This document shows positions 54,691 through 61,556 of a stretch of 64,000 bases of DNA, one piece after another. Below the pieces are notes generated by a model. That model did not search any database. It was not told the DNA's origin and was given only the letters and a program-made list of their open reading frames with translations. Position 1 is the first letter of the stretch. Every line of letters starts with the position of its first letter. This stretch comes from a beta proteobacterium AAP65 (GTDB taxonomy: Bacteria > Pseudomonadota > Gammaproteobacteria > Burkholderiales > Burkholderiaceae_C), in NCBI GenBank assembly GCA_001295865.1, contig LJHW01000003.1:1-64000 (forward strand). The letters run 5' to 3'. The translations under genes were made by a program, and so were the position numbers.

Positions 54691-54707
54691 TTTAGTTGAC
54701 AACTAAA
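54691..54707. promoter_or_regulatory. 17-bp perfect palindrome, shared operator of kynB and the CoA ligase operon
   Basis: TTTAGTTG-A-CAACTAAA, two 8-bp arms around a single base, in the 59-bp gap between two divergent operons. It contains TTGACA (54696-54701), a perfect -35 hexamer on the plus strand, so a bound protein would block RNA polymerase. The size and TAGTTGnCAACTA core recall MarR-family operators; no such regulator gene is in this window. Confidence 0.65.
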
Positions 54708-54723
54708 CTATCTCGCTCCAAGA

Positions 54724-56397
54724 ATGCGCCGCATGACGCCGCCGGGCCCCCCGCTCACGCCAGCCGCCACCGCGCACGTGGACACCTTCGCGCGCGACCG
54801 CCTGCCGCCGCCGGAGCTGCTGCCCGAGTTGCGCTTCGACTTGCCCGAACTGCAGTTCCCGCCGCGCCTGAATTGCGCCACGCGTTTGCTGGACCGTCGG
54901 GTGGATCAGGGTCAAGGCCAGCGCCCCTGCGTGCAGGGCGCCACCGTGCGCTGGACCTACGCCGAGTTCCAGGCCACCGCGAACCGCATCGCCCACGTGC
55001 TGGTGCGGCACTTGGGCCTGGTGCCCGGCCAGCGGGTGCTGCTGCGCGGCGCCAACACGCCCTGGCTGGCGGCCTGCTGGTTTGCCGTGGTCAAGGCCGG
55101 CGGCATCGCCGTGGGCAGCATGCCGATGCTGCGGGCACGCGAGCTGGCGGCCATCGTCGACAAGGCGCAGATCAGCCACGCGCTGTGCGATGCACGGCTG
55201 GCCGACGAACTGGCGCTGGCGCGCGCCGGCTGCCCCACGCTGCAGCAGGTGCTGCAATTCGGTGGCGAGGCGCAGGAACTCGAAGCCGCTGCGGCCGGCA
55301 TGCCTGCGCAGTTCGAGAACGTCGACACCGCTGCCGACGACATCTGCCTGATGGCCTTCACCTCCGGCACCACCGGTGTGCCCAAGGGCACGATGCACAG
55401 CCACCGCGACGTGATGGCCGCCTGCGCCTGCTGGCCGCCGCACGTGCTGCGCCCACGCGCCGACGACGTGTTCATCGGCAGCCCGCCGCTGGCCTTCACT
55501 TTCGGGCTGGGCGGGCTGCTGCTCTTTCCGCTGTCGGTGGGTGCGAGTACCGTGCTGCTGGAAAAGGCCACGCCCGAGACGCTGCCTGCAGCCGTGCAGA
55601 ACCACGGTGCCACCGTGTGTTTCACCGCGCCCACGGCCTACCGCGCCATCGCGATGGCGCAAATCGCCGCACGTGAGCGCGGCGAGCCCACGCCCACGCT
55701 CAGCAGGCTGCGCAAGTGCGTTTCTGCCGGCGAGGCCCTGCCCGCCGCCACGCGCGCGCTGTGGTCGCAGGCCACGGGCCTGACGCTGATCGACGGCATC
55801 GGCTCCACGGAGTTGCTGCACATCTTCATCTCCGCCGACGAAGCCACGGCGCGCCCTGGCGCCACCGGCCTGCCGGTGCCGGGCTACCGCGCCGCCATCC
55901 TCGACGAGCAGGGCCGTGAACTGCCGCCCGGCCAGGTGGGGAGGCTGGCCATCCAGGGCCCCACCGGCTGCAAGTACCTCGACGACCCGCGCCAGGCCGC
56001 CTACGTGCAGAAGGGCTGGAACCTCACCGGCGACGCCTACCTCGTCGACCCTGCCGACGGCCAGTTCGTCTACCAGGCGCGCACCGACGACATGATCGTC
56101 AGCGGCGGCTACAACATCGCCGGCCCCGAGGTGGAGGCCGCGCTGCTGCTGCACCCCGCGGTGGCCGAATGCGGCGTGGTGGGCGCGCCCGACGAAGCGC
56201 GCGGCATGGTCGTGAAGGCCTTCGTGGTGCCCAAGCCCGGCCACGAACCCGGCGCGGCGCTGGCCTTGGCGCTGCAAGACTTCGTCAAGCAGACCATCGC
56301 GCCTTACAAGTACCCTCGCGTGCTCGTCTTCCGCAGCGAGCTGCCGCGCACAGAAACCGGCAAGCTCCAGCGTTTCAAGCTCAAGCACCTGGACTAG
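54724..56397 (+). CDS. Benzoate/2-aminobenzoate-CoA ligase family protein
   Basis: A 557-aa acyl-CoA ligase of the AMP-forming superfamily. It has the ATP loop MAFTSGTTGVPKGTMHSHRD, DGIGSTELLHIFIS, the hinge region GWNLTGDAYLV and DDMIVSGGYNIAGPEVEAAL, and the catalytic Lys in LPRTETGKLQRFKLK. The benzoate-CoA/2-aminobenzoate-CoA ligase branch fits best, because of the divergent kyn operon making anthranilate. Start is ATG at 54724 (MRRMTPP) or 54733. A ring-opening monooxygenase that would use the thioester is not nearby. Confidence 0.85.
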   Translation: MRRMTPPGPPLTPAATAHVDTFARDRLPPPELLPELRFDLPELQFPPRLNCATRLLDRRVDQGQGQRPCVQGATVRWTYAEFQATANRIAHVLVRHLGLVPGQRVLLRGANTPWLAACWFAVVKAGGIAVGSMPMLRARELAAIVDKAQISHALCDARLADELALARAGCPTLQQVLQFGGEAQELEAAAAGMPAQFENVDTAADDICLMAFTSGTTGVPKGTMHSHRDVMAACACWPPHVLRPRADDVFIGSPPLAFTFGLGGLLLFPLSVGASTVLLEKATPETLPAAVQNHGATVCFTAPTAYRAIAMAQIAARERGEPTPTLSRLRKCVSAGEALPAATRALWSQATGLTLIDGIGSTELLHIFISADEATARPGATGLPVPGYRAAILDEQGRELPPGQVGRLAIQGPTGCKYLDDPRQAAYVQKGWNLTGDAYLVDPADGQFVYQARTDDMIVSGGYNIAGPEVEAALLLHPAVAECGVVGAPDEARGMVVKAFVVPKPGHEPGAALALALQDFVKQTIAPYKYPRVLVFRSELPRTETGKLQRFKLKHLD

Positions 56398-56402
56398 CAC
56401 CC

Positions 56403-56852
56403 ATGCAATTCACCGCCACGCGCACCGTGCGCTTCGCCGAGTGCGACCCCGCCGGCATCGTCTTTTTCCCGCAGTACCTGGTGATGCTCAACACCTTCGT
56501 CGAGCAGTGGTTCGACGACGGGCTGCGCATCCCCTACGCCGGCCTCATCGGCGCGCGGCGCACCGGGCTGCCCACGGTGCGGCTGGAGGTCGACTTCACG
56601 GCCGTCAGCCGGCATGGCGACCTCATCACCTTCGCCGGTGCGGTGGAAAAGCTGGGCCGCAGTTCGCTGACGCTGGCCGTCAGCTGCCATGCGGGGCCGG
56701 ATGCCACGGGCGAGCTGCGTTACCGCGCGCGCCAGGTGCTGGTGTGCACCAGCCTCGAAACGCACCGCCCGCAAGCCCTGCCCGACGACGTGCGGCAGGC
56801 GCTGCTGCCCTATGTGATGACCGAAGAGCCGCCGCCGGAGATTTCTGCATGA
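56403..56852 (+). CDS. 4-hydroxybenzoyl-CoA thioesterase-like hot-dog protein
   Basis: A 149-aa hot-dog-fold acyl-CoA thioesterase. The N-terminal RTVRFAECDPAGIVFFPQYLVMLNTFVEQWF is the family signature, with the catalytic Asp in ECDPAG. It would hydrolyse aromatic acyl-CoA, perhaps to rescue CoA from dead-end intermediates. It lies 5 bp after the ligase gene and its stop overlaps the ATG of the RidA-like gene (56849-56852). Such thioesterases are common partners of aminobenzoate-CoA ligases. Confidence 0.9.
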   Translation: MQFTATRTVRFAECDPAGIVFFPQYLVMLNTFVEQWFDDGLRIPYAGLIGARRTGLPTVRLEVDFTAVSRHGDLITFAGAVEKLGRSSLTLAVSCHAGPDATGELRYRARQVLVCTSLETHRPQALPDDVRQALLPYVMTEEPPPEISA

Positions 56853-57271
56853 ACAAACACGCGCTGCAACCCGCCGACTGGACGCCTCCGCGCGGCTACG
56901 CCAACGGCGTGGCCGTGGGCGCTGGCACGCAGGTGTTCGTGGCCGGCCAGATCGGCTGGAACGCGCAGCAGCAGTTCGAGAGTGACGACCTCGTCGCCCA
57001 GGTGCGCCAGACCCTGGCCAATGTGTGCGCGGTGCTGGCCGAGGCCGGCGCCACACCGGCACACATCTGCCGCATGACCTGGTACCTCACCGACAAACGC
57101 GAATACCTGGCGCGCGGCCGCGAGATCGGCGCCGCCTACCGCGAGCTGATCGGCGACTACACCGTGGCGATGTCGGCGGTGCAGGTCAGCGCCTTGATGG
57201 AAGACCGCGCGCTGGTCGAGATCGAGGTCACTGCGGTGCTTCCGCTGCCGGTGCCATCGCCTGCAGCTTGA
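56849..57271 (+). CDS. RidA/YjgF-type enamine/imine deaminase
   Basis: A 140-aa protein of the RidA family, which hydrolyses reactive enamine or imine intermediates. It has RGYANGVAVGAGTQVFVAGQIGWN, DDLVAQVRQTLANVCAVLAEAG, and the C-terminal SALMEDRALVEIEVTAVLP. The position after an aminobenzoate-CoA ligase and thioesterase suits a role in dealing with imine products of aminobenzoyl-CoA breakdown. It overlaps the preceding gene by ATGA and its last 44 bases overlap the end of the convergent lipoprotein hydrolase gene. Confidence 0.92.
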   Translation: MNKHALQPADWTPPRGYANGVAVGAGTQVFVAGQIGWNAQQQFESDDLVAQVRQTLANVCAVLAEAGATPAHICRMTWYLTDKREYLARGREIGAAYRELIGDYTVAMSAVQVSALMEDRALVEIEVTAVLPLPVPSPAA

Positions 57272-58148
57272 AAAACTCGCCCAGCACCTCGCGGTAGCGC
57301 GCCTGTGCCAGCGAGTTGGTGTTGTGGTGGGTGCCGCCCTCCACCAGCAGAAAACGCTTGGGCTCCACGGCCTTCTCGAACAGCGCGCGGCCCAGCTCGG
57401 GGCGGATCAGGCTGTCGGCGCTGCCGTGCACCACCAGCACCGGCGCGCCCACCTCGGCGATGCGCGCGGCGGCATCGAGCCGCTGCGTGATCAGCGGCGC
57501 CACCGGCAGCCAGCCCCACTTGAAGGTGCGCACCACCTCCGGGATGGAGGTAAAGGTGTTCTCCACGATGAGCCCGGCCTCGTCGCCCACGCTGGCGGCC
57601 AGCTGCACCGCGAGGGCGCCGCCCAGCGAATGGCCGAACACGAAGCGCGGCGCGCCCGGGGCCTGCGCAGCCAGCCACTGCCAGGCGGCGCGGGCGTCTT
57701 CGCCCGCCAGCACTTCAGACGGCAGGCCGGCCGTGCTGCGGCCGAAACCGCGGTAGTCGATACCCAGCACTGAAAAACCGAGCTCGTGCATGCGGCGCAT
57801 GCGCGGTGCGCTGCCGCGCACGTCCCAGCGTGCGCCGTGCAGGTAGAGCAGCACCGGCGCGTCGGCCCGGGCCTGCGGCAGCCACAGGCCGTGCAGCTTC
57901 ACGTCTTCGCCGGCTTCGGCAGAGCGGAACGCTATCCACACGTCCTGCATGCCTTCGGCCGCGGCCTGGCCGCCGCGCCAGGTGCGCTCGCTGGGCTGGA
58001 AGATCCACTTGCGCTGCTGCGCGTCGAGCGCGGCGCAGCCGCTGAGCACGGCCACCCCGGCGGCGGCGGCCAGGCACCCGGCGAGCAGGCTGCGCCAGCG
58101 CGGGCGCGGGGTCACGGGTCGGCGGGCAGGGGTGGGGGCTGCGGGCAT
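57228..58148 (-). CDS. Lipoprotein alpha/beta hydrolase
   Basis: A 306-aa protein with a lipoprotein signal peptide: Arg-rich start, hydrophobic LLAGCLAAAAGVAVLSGC and lipobox LSGC near residue 38, so it should be lipidated and held in a membrane. The hydrolase fold has VLLYLHGARWDVRG, nucleophile elbow GHSLGGALAV, Asp in VLVVHGSADSLI and the final His in EGGTHHNTNSL, the layout of Bem46/YfhR-like esterases. Substrate is unknown. The Met at 58148 is chosen. The 3' end overlaps the RidA-like gene by 44 bp, tail to tail. Confidence 0.85.
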   Translation of the reverse strand: MPAAPTPARRPVTPRPRWRSLLAGCLAAAAGVAVLSGCAALDAQQRKWIFQPSERTWRGGQAAAEGMQDVWIAFRSAEAGEDVKLHGLWLPQARADAPVLLYLHGARWDVRGSAPRMRRMHELGFSVLGIDYRGFGRSTAGLPSEVLAGEDARAAWQWLAAQAPGAPRFVFGHSLGGALAVQLAASVGDEAGLIVENTFTSIPEVVRTFKWGWLPVAPLITQRLDAAARIAEVGAPVLVVHGSADSLIRPELGRALFEKAVEPKRFLLVEGGTHHNTNSLAQARYREVLGEFFKLQAMAPAAEAPQ

Positions 58149-58261
58149 ACCCTGATGTTGGCACGGCCGGCTCGGCCGCGTGGGCCCTGGGGCTGCCACC
58201 CTTGATGCCGCTGGCCGTTTGTGTAGGCTGCACACCACCTGCGTTGTCCGGGAGGATGCCG

Positions 58262-58690
58262 ATGAAGCCCGTCTCAGAACTGTTGAAAAAGCGCGAGGGC
58301 ACGCTCTGGCACGTGCGCCCAGACTGCAGCGTTTACGAAGCCCTGGAACTGCTGGCGCAGTACGAGGTGGGCGCGCTGATGGTGATGGAAGGTGGGCGCC
58401 TGGTGGGCGTGTTCTCCGAGCGCGACTACACGCGCAAGATCGCGCTGCAAGGCCGCAATTCCAAGAGCACGCCGGTCTCGGACATCATGACGCGGCAGGT
58501 GCTGACGGTGACGCCCGCCACCGGCACGCGCGTGGCCATGCAGCTGATGAGTTCGCGCAAGGTGCGCCATTTGCCGGTGCTCGACGGCAGCACCGTGCTG
58601 GGCATGATCTCCATCCGCGACGTGCTCGACGACATCATCGCCGACCACGAAAGCACCATCGCGCAGCTGGAAAGCTACATCCACTCCTGA
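58262..58690 (+). CDS. CBS-pair domain protein
   Basis: A 142-aa protein consisting of two CBS domains (about 8-62 and 72-130) and little else. Recognisable parts are SVYEALELLAQYEVGALMVM, RLVGVFSERDYTRKIALQG, VSDIMTRQVLTVTP and HLPVLDGSTVLGMISIRDVL. Stand-alone CBS pairs bind adenosine nucleotides or other ligands and often sense energy state. The start is the ATG at 58262: GGAGG at 58251-58255 lies 6 bp upstream, ruling out the ATG at 58256. It is 85 bp upstream of a hybrid kinase gene, to which it may be linked. Confidence 0.9.
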   Translation: MKPVSELLKKREGTLWHVRPDCSVYEALELLAQYEVGALMVMEGGRLVGVFSERDYTRKIALQGRNSKSTPVSDIMTRQVLTVTPATGTRVAMQLMSSRKVRHLPVLDGSTVLGMISIRDVLDDIIADHESTIAQLESYIHS

Positions 58691-58775
58691 ACAGCGGGCT
58701 CGGCGCGCGGGCGGCGCCTGCCGCGCCAAGTGAGTGGCGTGGCGGGGCCGCCCCGCACGCTATGCTTCTGCCCCC

Positions 58776-60557
58776 ATGGCCGCCGCTGAAGCTATCGAAG
58801 CCGCGATCCAACGCCGCATGCTCAGCGTTGGCGTGCGCAACTCCGCCCGCAGCGTGCCGCTGTTGCTGGTGGCGGTGTGTTTTGTCGCCTGGCTGGGTTG
58901 GCAAGGGGGCAGCCCGGGTGCGGCGATGGCCGTCTTGCTGCTCGGCGGCGGCGTGTCGGTTTGGCGCTGGCTGCTGCACCAGCGCCACGGACATGCCCCC
59001 GAAGTCGCCCTCGACCGTTTGCCCAGCCTCGTGCGCCAGCTCGAGGCCAACGCCGCACTGGCGGGCTTGATGTGGGCCGTGGCCACGCTGTTGATCTATC
59101 CCACGCTCAAGGGCACCACGGCCACGGTGTACGTGGTCATCGTCTGCGGCTCGGTCACCACGGCGGCGTTTTTCCTCTCCATCGTGGGGCGCAGCTACGC
59201 GGTGCTCTCGATCTTGCAGTTGGGCTCGCTGGTGCTGGTGTCTCTGTCGGCCGGGCCGGTGTATTCGGTGCCCATGGCCGTGCTGGCGCTGCTGTTCGGC
59301 GTGACCATGCAGCGCGCCACACACGAGTTCCGCAACACCGCGCTGGAGTCGATGCGCCGCAGCTTCGAGGCCGACGAGGCCAACCACTCGCTGCTGCGTG
59401 CCAAGGAAGCGGCCGAAGCCGCCAACGTGGCCAAGAGCCAGTTCCTGGCCACCATGAGCCACGAGATCCGCACGCCGATGAACGGCGTGCTGGGCGCGCT
59501 GGAACTGCTGCGCCAGACCTCGCTGGACCTGCGCCAGCGCCGTCTGGTCAAGACCGCGGCCGATTCCGGCGAATCGCTGATGGACATCCTCAACGACGTG
59601 CTCGATCACTCCAAGATCGAGGCCGGCAAGCTCGTGCTGTCGCACGCACCGATGTCGCTGCACACCGTGGTGGCGGCGGCCGTGGCGCTGTTCCGGGCGC
59701 GCGCCGAAAAGCGCGAGCTCAGCCTCACGCTGCAGGTCGGCCCCGGCGTGCCCGACGGCGTGACGGGCGACGCCCAGCGCCTGAAGCAGGTGCTGCTGAA
59801 CCTGGTGGGCAACGGCGTGAAGTTCACCGAACAGGGGGGCGTGACGCTGAGTGTCGATCTCGAGCCCGACGCCGACCCCGAGCACCCGCCACGGGTTCGT
59901 TTCACGGTGGCCGACACCGGCATCGGCATCGCGCCGCCGGCGCTGGCCCACATCTTCCAGCCCTTCTACCAGGTGGACAGCACCCGCTCACGCCTGCGCG
60001 GCGGCACCGGCCTGGGGCTGGTGATCAGCCAGCGCATCGTCGAGGCCATGGGCGGGCGCATCGAGGTGAGCAGCCGTGTCGGCGGCGGTTCGAGCTTCAG
60101 CTTCACGCTCACGCTGCCGCTGGCGCCACAGCTGCCCCCGCCGGCCATCGACAGCGACTTCGGTGGCCTCGACAGCCCGCCCGGGCTGGAAGGTGTGGTG
60201 CTGCTGGTGGAAGACAACGTCGTCAACCGCCTCATCGGCGCCGAGATGCTGATCTCCTTCGGCCTGGAAGTGCTGCAGGCCGAAGACGGCGCGCAGGCCC
60301 TGGCGCTGCTGGAAAACCAGCGTGTCGACCTCGTGCTGATGGACATCCAGATGCCGGTGATGGACGGTTATGCCGCCACGCGTGCGCTGCGCGAACGCGA
60401 GACGCGCCTGCGCCTGCCGCGGGTGCCCATCGTCGCGCTGACGGCCAACGCCTTCGACGAAGACGCCGCGCAGTCCATGGCCGCGGGCATGGACGCCCAC
60501 CTCGCCAAACCCTACTCGCGTTCGCAGTTGCAGGGTTTGCTGCAGCGCTGGTTGTAG
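58776..60557 (+). CDS. Hybrid sensor histidine kinase with C-terminal receiver
   Basis: A 593-aa kinase. The N-terminal 190 residues contain about six hydrophobic segments and no recognised sensor domain. A short coiled coil ([17 protein letters not shown]) leads to HisKA ([23 protein letters not shown]), the ATPase domain ([49 protein letters not shown]) and a receiver ([18 protein letters not shown], phospho-Asp in [21 protein letters not shown]). It is close to the general BarA/ArcB-like design without HPt. The Met at 58776 is used. A regulator partner was not found nearby. Confidence 0.92.
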   Translation: MAAAEAIEAAIQRRMLSVGVRNSARSVPLLLVAVCFVAWLGWQGGSPGAAMAVLLLGGGVSVWRWLLHQRHGHAPEVALDRLPSLVRQLEANAALAGLMWAVATLLIYPTLKGTTATVYVVIVCGSVTTAAFFLSIVGRSYAVLSILQLGSLVLVSLSAGPVYSVPMAVLALLFGVTMQRATHEFRNTALESMRRSFEADEANHSLLRAKEAAEAANVAKSQFLATMSHEIRTPMNGVLGALELLRQTSLDLRQRRLVKTAADSGESLMDILNDVLDHSKIEAGKLVLSHAPMSLHTVVAAAVALFRARAEKRELSLTLQVGPGVPDGVTGDAQRLKQVLLNLVGNGVKFTEQGGVTLSVDLEPDADPEHPPRVRFTVADTGIGIAPPALAHIFQPFYQVDSTRSRLRGGTGLGLVISQRIVEAMGGRIEVSSRVGGGSSFSFTLTLPLAPQLPPPAIDSDFGGLDSPPGLEGVVLLVEDNVVNRLIGAEMLISFGLEVLQAEDGAQALALLENQRVDLVLMDIQMPVMDGYAATRALRERETRLRLPRVPIVALTANAFDEDAAQSMAAGMDAHLAKPYSRSQLQGLLQRWL

Positions 60558-60572
60558 CGGGCGCGGCGCGGG

Positions 60573-61352
60573 CTAGAGCGCCAGGCGCCGGCTCTGCATG
60601 GCGAGCAGGCCGTCGAAGATCAGCGTCTCGACGGTCTCGAAGGGCAGGTCGGTGATGGCCACCAGCTTGGGCGCGCCGCCACCGCCCATCAGCAGCAGTG
60701 GCGGCAGGCCGGTGCGCGCCTGCAGGCGCCGGGCCTGGCGTTCCACCGCGCCGGCAATGGCGTTGGCGCCGCCGCTCATCAGCGCGTCGCTGGTGTTGGT
60801 GGGGAAGTCCACCACCTCGCCTGTGGGCACCTTCAGGCCCGCGGTGCCCATCTCCAGCGCCCGCTGCATCAGCCCGAAGCCGGGCAGGATGAGGCCGCCG
60901 AGGAAGTGACCTTCGGGGTCGAGCGCGTCCACCGTCACGGCCGTGCCCACCATCACCACCAAGGCCGGGCGCGCGGTGCCACCGCGCTGCACCTCGTGGA
61001 GCACACGTTGGCGCGCGCCTGCCAGCGCCACCCAGCGGTCGGCGCCCAGCCGGGTGGGGTGGTCGTAGCCGTTTTTCACGCCGGCCTCGGCGGCCGTGGG
61101 CACCACCCAGTGTGGTTCGATGTCCCAAAGCTCGAGCTGCTCTTCCACGCGGCGGCGTATGGCGTCGCCGGCCACGGCGCAGCCGAGCATGCTGTGCGGC
61201 GCGGGCAGCTCGCGCCACTGTGTCTCGGCCAGCTCGTCGATGGTTTCCAGGAACACCGCGCCGTGGCGCAGCAGCGTGGCGCCGGGCTGGGGGCTGGTGT
61301 ACAGCGCCCATTTGAGGCGGGTGTTGCCGATGTCGATGGCCAGGAAGCTCAT
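60573..61352 (-). CDS. coaX: Type III pantothenate kinase
   Basis: The first step of coenzyme A synthesis, phosphorylating pantothenate. The 259-aa protein has the ASKHA fold with [17 protein letters not shown] at the N-terminus, [43 protein letters not shown] with the catalytic Asp, and [13 protein letters not shown]. This is the CoaX (type III) enzyme usual in Burkholderiales. It is convergent with the hybrid kinase gene and divergent from icmF. The usual birA partner is not adjacent. Confidence 0.95.
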   Translation of the reverse strand: MSFLAIDIGNTRLKWALYTSPQPGATLLRHGAVFLETIDELAETQWRELPAPHSMLGCAVAGDAIRRRVEEQLELWDIEPHWVVPTAAEAGVKNGYDHPTRLGADRWVALAGARQRVLHEVQRGGTARPALVVMVGTAVTVDALDPEGHFLGGLILPGFGLMQRALEMGTAGLKVPTGEVVDFPTNTSDALMSGGANAIAGAVERQARRLQARTGLPPLLLMGGGGAPKLVAITDLPFETVETLIFDGLLAMQSRRLAL

Positions 61353-61450
61353 GGGCAGGCGCGGGCGGCAGCGGCCCGGGGCGGTAGCAGCGGAAGAGGG
61401 CGCGAGGTTAGCAGCGCCGCCGCGGCAAAAGCCCGTGGCATCATGCCGAA

Positions 61451-61472
61451 TTGACGTTTACGTCAACGTCAA
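61451..61472. promoter_or_regulatory. Palindromic operator upstream of icmF
   Basis: TTGACGT-TT-ACGTCAA (61451-61466) is a perfect 16-bp palindrome, and a further CGTCAA copy continues to 61472. It lies 85 bp before icmF and about 100 bp before coaX (divergent). The wording recalls the MerR-family LiuR operators of branched-chain amino-acid and acyl-CoA genes; this is from memory. Confidence 0.55.
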
Positions 61473-61556
61473 GCAAGGTGCCGAGGCGGGCCCAGCCCGG
61501 GTTCCGCGCCCTGCCTGCCCTGCGTTCCCGAGTTCACCGATGCGAGTCGCCACGCC

